64,000 nucleotides of DNA from Cohnella phaseoli (GTDB lineage: Bacteria > Bacillota > Bacilli > Paenibacillales > Paenibacillaceae), in assembly GCF_003386235.1 (NCBI RefSeq), contig NZ_QRDZ01000024.1, positions 1 through 64,000 of the forward strand, written 5' to 3'. Below are positions 56,469-64,000 of this stretch, piece after piece. The notes beneath the pieces are model-generated. The model made no database searches, had not been told where the DNA came from, and saw nothing but the letters and a program-made list of their open reading frames with translations. Numbering within the stretch: position 1 is the stretch's first letter; each line of letters starts with the position of its first letter. The translations under genes and the position numbers were made by a program.

Positions 56469-57348
56469 TGTTCGCCGCTCCTTTCTTCAGCAACGGGAAT
56501 TCAAGCCGCTCCCGCTCTTGCAAATACGTGGCCGCGACCTGACGGGCCAAATTCCGCACTCTCGTAATGTAGCCGGTTCGCTCGGTAACGCTGATCGCTC
56601 CGCGAGCGTCCAACAGGTTAAACGCATGCGAACACTTCAGCACGTAATCATAGGCCGGAAAAACAAGATTCTCGGCCATCGCGCGCTTCGCTTCGGCCTC
56701 GTAGGTTGAGAACAGCTGAAACAGCATCGCAGCGTCGGACACTTCGAACGTATATTTGGAATGCTCGTACTCGGGCTGCTTAAATACGTCGCCGTAAGCC
56801 ACGCCGTTGACCCACTCTAAATCGAACACGTTTTCTTTATCTTGAATATAAGAAGCAAGCCGTTCCATTCCGTACGTGATTTCGACCGCTACCGGGTGGC
56901 AATCGATGCCGCCTACTTGCTGGAAGTAAGTAAACTGGGTCACTTCCATTCCGTCCAGCCACACTTCCCAGCCTAGTCCCCAAGCGCCGAGCGTCGGAGC
57001 CTCCCAGTTATCCTCAACGAAGCGAATGTCGTGGTGCAGAGGATCTATGCCGAGCCGCTTCAGGCTCTCCAAATACAGCTCTTGAATGTTGTCCGGAGAC
57101 GGCTTCATAATGACCTGGAATTGATGATGCTGATACAGCCGGTTAGGGTTCTCGCCATAGCGGCCGTCGGCAGGACGCCTGGACGGCTCGACGTACGCGA
57201 CGTTCCAAGGCTCCGGGCCGATCGACCGCAGGAACGTCATCGGGTTCATCGTCCCCGCGCCCTTCTCCGTGTCGTAAGGCTGCACGACGATACAGTTTTG
57301 TTCGCCCCAGAATTGCTGCAGCGTTAGCGTCATTTGCTGAAAATTCAT
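56461..57348 (-). CDS. glyQ: Glycyl-tRNA synthetase alpha subunit
   Basis: Catalytic class II subunit of 295 aa. Typical opening [14 protein letters not shown], then [12 protein letters not shown] and [18 protein letters not shown], the class II motif 2 region. ATG 57348 follows AAGGAG; the much longer open frame upstream runs through the T-box leader and is not protein-coding. Confidence 0.97.
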   Translation of the reverse strand: MNFQQMTLTLQQFWGEQNCIVVQPYDTEKGAGTMNPMTFLRSIGPEPWNVAYVEPSRRPADGRYGENPNRLYQHHQFQVIMKPSPDNIQELYLESLKRLGIDPLHHDIRFVEDNWEAPTLGAWGLGWEVWLDGMEVTQFTYFQQVGGIDCHPVAVEITYGMERLASYIQDKENVFDLEWVNGVAYGDVFKQPEYEHSKYTFEVSDAAMLFQLFSTYEAEAKRAMAENLVFPAYDYVLKCSHAFNLLDARGAISVTERTGYITRVRNLARQVAATYLQERERLEFPLLKKGAANNG

Positions 57349-57682
57349 CCTTGTTCTCTCCTTTTGACAGATCTGTTCAAGAACGAGCCGAACTGGGATC
57401 CCGGCGCGAAAAGCGCAAAAAAACTCCGGTCCCACGTCCGCCACGGCAGACATAGGGACGGGAGCTGAACATTCCCGCGGTTCCACCCTACTTGGTTTCC
57501 TGTCGACGCTGGGGGCCAAAAGCCCTTGTGGCGCATCGTGCCGGAAAACCCTCCTCTTGCAATCCGATCTCTCCAGAGTGCCTTTCGCCGACTTGCGTCT
57601 CCGGGCTTGCACCGTCCCCGGCTCGCTGCATTGACCGCAAAAAGTTCGGCTACTCTCTCCTTCGCAGAGAATATAAACTATG
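57349..57682 (-). promoter_or_regulatory. T-box leader (glycine) controlling glyQ-glyS
   Basis: Minus strand contains the T-box AGGGTGGAACCGCGGG (57474-57489), which base-pairs with the NCCA end of uncharged tRNA. The terminator follows (57424-57464, stem CTCC-GTCCC paired with GGGAC-GGAG, then TTTTTTT). Upstream is the long stem I, where GGC in AAAGGCACTC (near 57580) is the likely glycine specifier. Starvation for glycine should favour the antiterminator and readthrough. Confidence 0.93.
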
Positions 57683-57687
57683 ACAAC

Positions 57688-57717
57688 ATTCTAAACTACT
57701 GTGGAGCGACCTGTCAA
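57688..57717 (-). promoter_or_regulatory. Promoter of the glyQ T-box transcript
   Basis: Minus-strand TTGACA (57712-57717) and TAGAAT (57688-57693), 18 bases apart. The -35 box overlaps the recO stop codon (57714-57716), so the promoter is embedded at the end of recO. Confidence 0.7.
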
Positions 57718-58562
57718 ACGGCTCCGTCCTCCCGCGTTCCCGCCTCTTTGGATTCCTCTTCCGAAGGGGGCACCGCTCTTCTCTCGACCGGTGCCGGGTT
57801 TGGAGCCATGCCCAGCAGATCGCCGTATTTCTCCAACTGATCGAGAAACCCTCGCGATTTCAGATTCAAGTTCAGATGGGTGTCCATCCATCTGCGCAGC
57901 GCAAGCTGCAACTGCTGTTTGGTGCTTTCCTTAACCGCGATGCTCCCCAATCTGCGCATGTCCAGCGCAAGAAACACGCGCATCAGCTTCCATACGCCGT
58001 CCTGCAGCTCAAGCGCGCCCGGATCTCGCGATTTGCACGCCCGGCATAGCGCGCCGCCCCCGGCTGCGCTGAAATAAAACGGCGCGTCCGTTCTGCCGCA
58101 GCTGACGCATTCGTCGAGCATCGGCGCGTAGCCCGCCGCGGCAAACACCTTCATCTCGTAGGCTTTGACGACAATTTGCGGATCTTTCCCTTCAACCAAA
58201 GCCGTCTGGCAGGCTTTCAACTGGTGGAACAAGTAGGCGGCGGCTTCGTCGTCGTTGATGGCGCGATCGGTCAACTCCGCTGCATAAGCCGCGTAGGCAG
58301 GTCCTTCCAGCCCCTGTCTCAGCTCCTGAAACGATTCGATGATTTCCCCGCTATTCAATGTGCCAAGCGTACCGTTCTTATAATACGAATAATCTCCGTA
58401 TGTAAATAGCTGCGCCAACGCGCCGTAACGACTCTTTAATTTTTTCGCCCCGCGCACGACAATGCCCTGCTTGCCGAAAGTCGGCGTAAGCAGGGTGACG
58501 ATTTTATTCCCTTCCCCGTAATCGGTGCTGCGAATGACTATCCCTTCCGCCCGATACAGCAT
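57714..58562 (-). CDS. recO: DNA repair protein RecO
   Basis: Recombination mediator of 282 aa that loads RecA with RecR. N-terminal OB fold (LYRAEGIVIRSTDYGEGNKIVTLLT), helical domain, and a zinc site with CVSCGRTDAPFYFS...CRAC. The C-terminus has a charged tail rich in E and P. It starts 6 bases after the yqzL stop codon. Confidence 0.95.
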   Translation of the reverse strand: MLYRAEGIVIRSTDYGEGNKIVTLLTPTFGKQGIVVRGAKKLKSRYGALAQLFTYGDYSYYKNGTLGTLNSGEIIESFQELRQGLEGPAYAAYAAELTDRAINDDEAAAYLFHQLKACQTALVEGKDPQIVVKAYEMKVFAAAGYAPMLDECVSCGRTDAPFYFSAAGGGALCRACKSRDPGALELQDGVWKLMRVFLALDMRRLGSIAVKESTKQQLQLALRRWMDTHLNLNLKSRGFLDQLEKYGDLLGMAPNPAPVERRAVPPSEEESKEAGTREDGAV

Positions 58563-58568
58563 CGGCTC

Positions 58569-58718
58569 TCATTCCTCGTTCGCGACGTCGATCTCGCCTT
58601 CCTCGAGCCCGGCGCCCGCGCCGGGTTCTGAAGCTCCGAGATTGTGCACTTCTTTATAAAGCAGATAAGCTTCGATATCGCCGGTTTGCGTAAACACGTG
58701 CCACGTGAAATCCCGCAC
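58569..58718 (-). CDS. yqzL: YqzL-like small protein
   Basis: Small protein of 49 aa, too short for most gene finders. It begins with GTG 58718 (MRDFTWHVFTQTGDIEAYLL), which matches YqzL of Bacillus, also located between era and recO. A GA-rich stretch (EPGAGAGLEEGE) precedes the acidic end. A weak AGGATGAGG lies upstream. Function unknown. The 130 bases between it and era show nothing further. Confidence 0.8.
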   Translation of the reverse strand: MRDFTWHVFTQTGDIEAYLLYKEVHNLGASEPGAGAGLEEGEIDVANEE

Positions 58719-58851
58719 CGCGCCTCATCCTCTCCGGGCGAAAATGACCTGCACCTTCGAGGATTAGGATGTCACGGGAGCCCCCGTCGTATGCCTGACA
58801 CATTTATGCATGTGGCTCCGAAACCCTTATAGCGGTTATTCTACTCTCGCT

Positions 58852-59754
58852 TTAATCTTCTCTGTAGCCAAGCGTCTTCAATATCGACTCGCGGTTGCGC
58901 CAGTCTTTATTGACCTTAACCCACAGCTCGAGAAAAATTTTCGATCCGAGCAATCGTTCCATATCGAGACGGGCCAGCTTGCCTACCTCTTTCAACAGCC
59001 CGCCGTTTTTGCCGATAATGATCCCCTTCTGCGAATCCCGTTCGACGTAAATGACGGCCCCAATGTTTACAAGTCCGTTGTCCGCAACGCTCATGCTTTC
59101 GATCTCTACCGCGATCGAGTGCGGAATCTCTTCCCTTGTCAGCTGCAGCAACTTCTCGCGAATGAGCTCGGCGCAGACAAATTGCTCGGGGTGGTCGGTA
59201 ATCTGGTCGGCCGGATAGTACATCGGGCCTTCCTTCAAATACTTGGAAACCTGCTCAAGCAGCGCATTCACATTGTTGCCCTGCAGGGCGGATACCGGTA
59301 CGATTTCCGTAAAATCCATCTGTTTGCGAAATTTTTCGATTACCGGCAGCATCGCTTCCGGATGAATTTTATCGATTTTGTTTAATACGAGAAACACCGG
59401 CGTATCTGTGACCTTCTTGAGTTGTTCCATAATGTAGCGATCGCCGCCGCCGATCGGTTCGGTTACGTCGGTCAGAAACAAAATCGCATCCACTTCGTTC
59501 AGCGCGCCCTCCGCCGCCTTGACCATATAGTTGCCGAGCTTGGAGTTCGGCTTATGGATGCCGGGCGTATCAAGGAAAACAATCTGCGTGTCGTCCGTCG
59601 TATAGACGCCGTGGATTTTGTTGCGCGTCGTCTGCGGCTTATCCGACATGATCGCGATTTTCTGGCCGATCGCTTGGTTCATCAGCGTCGACTTGCCGAC
59701 GTTCGGACGTCCGACGATGGCGACGAAGCCCGATTTGAAGCCTTTCTTCTGCAT
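58852..59754 (-). CDS. era: Ribosome assembly GTPase Era
   Basis: GTPase of 300 aa that binds the 3' end of 16S rRNA during 30S maturation. G1 [13 protein letters not shown]3 DTPGIHKP, G4 NKIDK, then a C-terminal KH domain with [28 protein letters not shown] upstream. It follows cdd by 3 bases. Confidence 0.97.
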   Translation of the reverse strand: MQKKGFKSGFVAIVGRPNVGKSTLMNQAIGQKIAIMSDKPQTTRNKIHGVYTTDDTQIVFLDTPGIHKPNSKLGNYMVKAAEGALNEVDAILFLTDVTEPIGGGDRYIMEQLKKVTDTPVFLVLNKIDKIHPEAMLPVIEKFRKQMDFTEIVPVSALQGNNVNALLEQVSKYLKEGPMYYPADQITDHPEQFVCAELIREKLLQLTREEIPHSIAVEIESMSVADNGLVNIGAVIYVERDSQKGIIIGKNGGLLKEVGKLARLDMERLLGSKIFLELWVKVNKDWRNRESILKTLGYRED

Positions 59755-59757
59755 CTC

Positions 59758-60204
59758 TTACTCTCCTTCGACAGCCTCTCGGTTGTTCAGATCGCGCGGC
59801 GAGAACGCTCCCGGCAGCAATTCCGCTACCGTCGTTACCCTCGTATCTCCGCGCACGTTGGCCAGCAATACCGGCATATCCGGCTCGCACAGCTCGAGCA
59901 GCACCTGCCGGCAAACGCCGCAGGGAGCGATCGGCTGCTCGGTGTCGCCGATGACGGCGATGGCCCGGAATTCGCCGGCCTGCCGCCCGTCCGCGATCGC
60001 CCGGAACAGAGCGGTTCGCTCCGCGCAGTTCGTCGGCCCGTAAGCGGCATTCTCCACATTGCAGCCGTGATGCAGGTTGCCGTCCGCATCGACGACGACG
60101 GCGCCGACCGCGAACCGCGAATACGGCACATACGCTTTACTGCGAGCTTTGGAAGCCTCTTCGACAAGCCTTTCTTTGGTAACGCCTACACTTTCCAGTT
60201 CCAT
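59758..60204 (-). CDS. cdd: Cytidine deaminase
   Basis: Zinc-dependent deaminase of 148 aa in pyrimidine salvage. The catalytic Glu and zinc Cys lie in NVENAAYG...NCAERTAL and PCGVCRQVLLE. GGAGG 8 bases upstream of the ATG. It belongs to the same block as era and dgkA, as in Bacillus. Confidence 0.96.
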   Translation of the reverse strand: MELESVGVTKERLVEEASKARSKAYVPYSRFAVGAVVVDADGNLHHGCNVENAAYGPTNCAERTALFRAIADGRQAGEFRAIAVIGDTEQPIAPCGVCRQVLLELCEPDMPVLLANVRGDTRVTTVAELLPGAFSPRDLNNREAVEGE

Positions 60205-60251
60205 ATGTCCAGCCTCCGATTATTTTCCGCGCTATTGCCTCTAGCGATTTG

Positions 60252-60629
60252 CTAGGCATGAACAATCATTCGCCACATAGGAGGTCCAAGCACGATCAGC
60301 CCCACCGCAAGGGCGAATATGGCCATAACGAGCACCGCTCCCGCGGCCGAATCTTTGGCCGCCCGCGCCAGCGAATGCGTCTCGGTAGAGATTCGATCCA
60401 CCGTCCGTTCAATGGCGGTGTTGAACAGCTCCGCCGACCAGACGCCGGCTATTGCAAGCAGCAGCCACAGCCAATCCGTACGCGAGACTTCCAGCCAGAG
60501 CCCCAACAGAATGACGACTGTAGCGGCAACCGCATGAAATCGCATATGACGTTCGTCCCGCAATGCCCCGATCAGGCCCGCCCACGCGCTGCGAAACGCT
60601 CGGGCTTCGCGCGAACGCCAGCCGCTCAT
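60252..60629 (-). CDS. dgkA: Undecaprenol/diacylglycerol kinase DgkA family
   Basis: Membrane kinase of 125 aa with three helices and the family motifs WSAELFNTAIERTVDRIS and ARAAKDSAAGAVLV. In Gram-positives this enzyme mainly phosphorylates undecaprenol. It overlaps ybeY by 4 bases (ATGA). Confidence 0.93.
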   Translation of the reverse strand: MSGWRSREARAFRSAWAGLIGALRDERHMRFHAVAATVVILLGLWLEVSRTDWLWLLLAIAGVWSAELFNTAIERTVDRISTETHSLARAAKDSAAGAVLVMAIFALAVGLIVLGPPMWRMIVHA

Positions 60630-61162
60630 CGCAAGAGGCCCGCTTCCCGCAATACCTCTTCCTGCTTGGAGAACATCGCTTTCTCTTCGGCTTCGTCGCC
60701 GTGATCATAACCGAGCAAATGCAGAAACCCGTGCACGAACAGGAAGCCCAGTTCGCGCTCGAAGCTGTGTCCGTACTCTTCGGCCTGCGCTTCCGCTCGC
60801 GGAACGGAGATGACGATGTCGCCGAGCAGATCCGAGAACGGATCTCCCGCCTTCTCCTCGTCCTCCCAGCCGTCTTCCCCTTCCTCGGAGGACTCGTATT
60901 CATCCTCGTAGCGAATCTCTGCCTGCTCGCCCTCGATCAGCGAGAAGCTGAGCACGTCCGTCGGCTTGTCCAATCCGCGGTATTGGCGATTCAACTCGCG
61001 AATGCCTTCGTCGTCCGTCAGCGTCAACGTGACGATTCCCCGCTCGACTTCCTCCTTGCGACCGGCAATGACCAGCAGCTTCTCCAGCAGATCGATCCAT
61101 TTCTCTTCGCGCTCTCCGCCCCCGTCTTCGCGTTCGTCGAGCCATTCCAGACTTAAAGTCAT
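60626..61162 (-). CDS. ybeY: Endoribonuclease YbeY
   Basis: Metal-dependent RNase of 178 aa involved in 16S rRNA processing and ribosome quality control. The zinc motif HGFLHLLGYDH is at the C-terminal side. An acidic insertion (YEDEYESSEEGEDGWEDEE) lies in the middle, longer than in many homologues. It starts 3 bases after pgpH. Confidence 0.95.
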   Translation of the reverse strand: MTLSLEWLDEREDGGGEREEKWIDLLEKLLVIAGRKEEVERGIVTLTLTDDEGIRELNRQYRGLDKPTDVLSFSLIEGEQAEIRYEDEYESSEEGEDGWEDEEKAGDPFSDLLGDIVISVPRAEAQAEEYGHSFERELGFLFVHGFLHLLGYDHGDEAEEKAMFSKQEEVLREAGLLR

Positions 61163-61165
61163 CCT

Positions 61166-63445
61166 CTAGTTCTCCTTTGCTTCTCTGGCGTCGTCCGTAG
61201 CTTCCTTCGCCTGCTTCAACTGTTTGTCGTCCGGATATTCGATCCGGGAATGGAACATGCCGATGACCGCTTCCTTAAGCGTCTGAGCGATCTTGTCGAG
61301 CTCTTTCATCGTCAGATCGCATTCGTTGAATTGATGATCGTCCAGCCGATCTTTAATAATTTTGGCGATCATCTCTTCGATTTGTTCCACCTTCGGATGG
61401 TTGAGCGAACGAACGGCGGCTTCCACGCAGTCGGCGATGCCGACGATCGCCGCCTCCTTCGATTGCGCTTTAGGTCCGGGATAGCGGTAATCGTCCTCGG
61501 TAAAGTCGATTTCCTTCCCCTGCTCCTGCGCTTGTTTAACCGCCTTATAGTAAAAATATTTCAAGAAAGTAGAGCCGTGGTGCTGCTCGGCAATGTCGCG
61601 AATCGGCTTGGGCAGCTTGTGGGCCTTCAGCATGTCCGCCCCATCCCTGGCATGCGCGACGATAATCGAGGCGCTCACCTTCGGGTCTAGCTTATCATGC
61701 GGATTGCCGGAAGCGTTCTGGTTTTCGATAAAATAAAGCGGTCGCTTCGTCTTGCCGACATCGTGGTAGAACGAGCCGACGCGGCATAGCAATCCGTTCG
61801 CTCCGACCGCCTCGGCGGCCGTCTCCGACAAATTGCCGACCATCAAGCTGTGATGGTAGGTTCCCGGGGTTTCGGTCAGCAGCTTGCGCAGCAGCGGGTG
61901 GTTCGGATTGGACAGCTCGACCAGCTTCAGTGCGGACAAAATGCCGAACGTCACTTCGAAGAACGGCATCAGCCCGATTACCAGTACCGCCGTCAGCAGT
62001 CCGCTCGCGAGCATAAAGATAACGGATTGCAGCAAGTCCGAACGGCTTGGCTCCGGATTGACCAGCATAAGCGCCAGCACCGCGACCGAGCCGAACAGGC
62101 TGACCATAATTCCCGCCTTCAGAATCGACGAGCGCTGACTCGCCTTATGGATCGCAAGCACGGCCGTAAAGGAAACGACGGCGGCTACGAAACCATAATG
62201 GAAATCAAACATAAACTTCTGTTCAACGTTGAGAATAACGCTGGCCAGCAGCGTAAACAGGAGCGAGCTGACCAAGCCGAGATGCATGTCCAGCAGCAGC
62301 GTGACGAGCATGCCGCCCATGGCGATCGGCGCCAGGTAGCCGACGAACGGCCAATCCGCGCTGTACGTCAGCGCGACCAAGTGCATGAACAGAAGATTCA
62401 GAGCGAAGATCAGCAGCAGCATAACCCAGTGCGCGTTCGTCTTCCTCAGAATCGTCGACGCCGACGTTAACTCGCCGTAAACGTACAATGCCAGCGTCAG
62501 GATGACGGACAGCAGCAGCGTGCCAAGCTGCGGCCAATAGTTTTTGCGCTCCTGCAGCAGCCCCATTCCGTCGAGTTTCTCGTAGAGCGCCTCCGAAATG
62601 ACCTGCCCTTTTTTGACGACGATATCTCCTTGCTTGATCACGACCTGAGGCGTATTCTCCTTCGCTTTCATCCTCGCGGTCTCGGTTTCCTTCTTGTCAT
62701 AGAACTTGTTCGGCGTAATCGCCAGCCGCGCCAGCTCCTGTACGATCTCCCGCTCCGTCTTAAGCGACAGGGAGCTGGCGTTCACGAGCTCGGCTACCTT
62801 CGTACGGCCGGTTTCTGCATTCGCGAGCGACTCGATCGTCAGCCTCCGCACGACGTCGCGGGCTACCCCGCGCATCTCTTGGAGCTGTTCGGGCGACATG
62901 CGCGGGATCTTGTAATAGGTTTCCTCTGGAATGGCGTATTTCTGCGCGGCGACGACCCGCTGCATCTCGGCCAGCAGTTCCGCCGAATACGCCTCCGAAT
63001 TGCGGCTGGAGATGACGAAGCTGGCTACGTACTGGTCGACCCGCTCCGGAATGACCCGGCGGAAGATGTCGACACGGTCCGCTTCGGTAATTTGGTCGTC
63101 CATGTTCAGTTCTTCGATTCTGGCGAACAGTTCGTTCACGAGCACCTCGTTCTTGAGCTGCACGATCGAATACATGTCGGGCACACCGTTCGCCGCATCC
63201 TCCTGCGCCTGCAAGGTCGCCTTCTCGTCAACCTCTTGGCGCGGCGCGCGGATATCCTTATCCGCCTTGGCATTAAGCGTAATGTCGTACGTCTCCGGAA
63301 CGATCCGCGGAGCCAGACTGAAGTAAAACAAAAACACAAAAAGCAGAAGCAGGAGCCAGCGCATCGCCGCGCTGTTCTTCCATCCTGCCGCTGCCCCGGA
63401 CAAGGTAAGCGGATTGCTAGGCTGGCCGCTATTGTTTCGACTCAT
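61166..63445 (-). CDS. pgpH: 7TM-HD phosphodiesterase PgpH
   Basis: Membrane c-di-AMP phosphodiesterase of 759 aa. An N-terminal helix (about 30-48), a large extracellular 7TMR-HDED domain (about 60-300), seven helices (about 305-500), and a cytoplasmic HD domain with HSLMVGNLSE and FYHDVGKTKRP. Degradation of c-di-AMP links it to potassium and wall homeostasis. AAGGGAGGGG precedes the ATG. Confidence 0.94.
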   Translation of the reverse strand: MSRNNSGQPSNPLTLSGAAAGWKNSAAMRWLLLLLFVFLFYFSLAPRIVPETYDITLNAKADKDIRAPRQEVDEKATLQAQEDAANGVPDMYSIVQLKNEVLVNELFARIEELNMDDQITEADRVDIFRRVIPERVDQYVASFVISSRNSEAYSAELLAEMQRVVAAQKYAIPEETYYKIPRMSPEQLQEMRGVARDVVRRLTIESLANAETGRTKVAELVNASSLSLKTEREIVQELARLAITPNKFYDKKETETARMKAKENTPQVVIKQGDIVVKKGQVISEALYEKLDGMGLLQERKNYWPQLGTLLLSVILTLALYVYGELTSASTILRKTNAHWVMLLLIFALNLLFMHLVALTYSADWPFVGYLAPIAMGGMLVTLLLDMHLGLVSSLLFTLLASVILNVEQKFMFDFHYGFVAAVVSFTAVLAIHKASQRSSILKAGIMVSLFGSVAVLALMLVNPEPSRSDLLQSVIFMLASGLLTAVLVIGLMPFFEVTFGILSALKLVELSNPNHPLLRKLLTETPGTYHHSLMVGNLSETAAEAVGANGLLCRVGSFYHDVGKTKRPLYFIENQNASGNPHDKLDPKVSASIIVAHARDGADMLKAHKLPKPIRDIAEQHHGSTFLKYFYYKAVKQAQEQGKEIDFTEDDYRYPGPKAQSKEAAIVGIADCVEAAVRSLNHPKVEQIEEMIAKIIKDRLDDHQFNECDLTMKELDKIAQTLKEAVIGMFHSRIEYPDDKQLKQAKEATDDAREAKEN

Positions 63446-63472
63446 CCGGCACTCCCCTCCCTTAAGGGTTAT

Positions 63473-64000
63473 TTATTGTTCGCTGTCCGCGTTGTAGGCC
63501 AATATGATTTTCTGCACGAGCGCATGCCTGACGACGTCCTGGTCGGTGAAATACACGATGCCGATCTCCTCGATGGCGCGAAGAATCCGCTCCGCCTCCA
63601 TCAGCCCGGACTTTTTGCCTTTCGGCAAATCGATCTGGGTCACGTCGCCGGTAATTACCATCCGGGAGCCGAAGCCCAGCCTTGTCAGAAACATCTTCAT
63701 CTGCTCGGGCGTCGTGTTCTGCGCTTCGTCCAAAATGACGAACGAATCGTCCAGCGTGCGCCCTCTCATGTAGGCGAGCGGGGCGATTTCGATTTGGCCG
63801 CGTTCCATCGCCTTGGCCACTCCTTCGACGCCAAGCGCGTCGTTAAGGGCGTCGTACAGCGGTCTTAGATACGGGTCTACCTTCTCCTGCAGGTCTCCGG
63901 GCAGAAATCCGAGATTTTCCCCTGCTTCGACGGCCGGACGAGTGAGCAGTATGCGCTTAACCCGGCCTTCCTTCAAAGCCGCGATGGCGCACATAACGGC
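63473..64000 (-). CDS. phoH: PhoH family ATPase, cut by the window edge
   Basis: C-terminal 175 aa of a PhoH-like P-loop protein. The window starts just past Walker A. Visible: [32 protein letters not shown], Walker [18 protein letters not shown] and [12 protein letters not shown]. The position before pgpH and ybeY matches phoH (phoL) of Bacillus. The reading frame stays open to the last base, so the start lies beyond 64000. Confidence 0.95.
   Translation of the reverse strand, partial: AVMCAIAALKEGRVKRILLTRPAVEAGENLGFLPGDLQEKVDPYLRPLYDALNDALGVEGVAKAMERGQIEIAPLAYMRGRTLDDSFVILDEAQNTTPEQMKMFLTRLGFGSRMVITGDVTQIDLPKGKKSGLMEAERILRAIEEIGIVYFTDQDVVRHALVQKIILAYNADSEQ

Noticed and set aside
57349-57612. 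N-terminal extension of GlyQ by 88 codons
   Set aside because: The region is a T-box leader with terminator, and ATG 57348 has a proper ribosome binding site.
62630-63868. Open frame of 412 codons on the plus strand opposite pgpH and phoH
   Set aside because: Antisense shadow, no motif.

Overview
The window is a core chromosomal segment of a spore-forming, Gram-positive bacterium, most likely a member of the Paenibacillaceae (Paenibacillus/Cohnella-like). The evidence is Bacillales gene order, sporulation genes (spoVD, spoVE-type SEDS gene, rsfA, a YhcN/YlaJ lipoprotein), a bacillithiol gene (bshC), a glycyl T-box, a type-B-like RNase P RNA, strong AGGAGG ribosome binding sites with frequent TTG/GTG starts, and moderately high GC. 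Nearly all genes lie on the minus strand. There is no tRNA, rRNA, prophage, transposase, CRISPR array or recognisable defence locus.

Positions 126-20083 hold a complete division and cell-wall (dcw) cluster, read right to left: mraZ, rsmH, ftsL, pbpB/ftsI, spoVD, murE, murF, mraY, murD, spoVE/ftsW, murG, murB, murA, divIB, ftsA, ftsZ. Together they make lipid II (MurA to MurG, MraY), polymerise and cross-link it (SEDS protein and two PBPs) and build the Z-ring (FtsZ, FtsA, DivIB, FtsL). murF and murA lie inside the cluster. Five 10-bp-spaced TGG-type boxes in front of mraZ look like its autoregulatory operator.

Positions 20158-31088 hold a DUF4349 lipoprotein gene, a 205-bp palindromic MITE-like element, ahcY, bshC, a DUF3397 gene, panE and rsfA, which resembles the Bacillus order upstream of mraZ with ahcY and the lipoprotein gene inserted. 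Then come a DUF2626 gene, a MidA-like methyltransferase gene, and a tail-to-tail pair (secreted coiled-coil protein, orphan solute-binding protein).

Positions 31259-45779 resemble the yla region of Bacillus (YlaK-type PhoH, YlaJ, YlaH, TypA) with an LCP-family gene, a pair of divergent TerC genes, thiI with a cysteine desulfurase gene, a lytic transglycosylase gene, DUF1540 and YpuI genes, and a secreted subtilase gene. Two unassigned structured RNAs are proposed here: a stand-alone transcription unit at about 33335-33518 and a leader in front of typA.

Positions 45992-64000 begin with rnpB and a gene-free 600-bp stretch with palindromic repeats. The conserved macromolecular-synthesis block follows, read leftwards: phoH (cut by the window edge), pgpH, ybeY, dgkA, cdd, era, yqzL (49 codons), recO, T-box-controlled glyQ-glyS, ppsR, yqxD, dnaG, sigA, a membrane protein gene, trmK, and the Nif3/YqfO gene. 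I see no new multi-gene system. The least explained signals are the palindromic element family, the two RNA candidates, the repeats beside rnpB, and a promoter-like motif shared by spoVD and a TerC gene.
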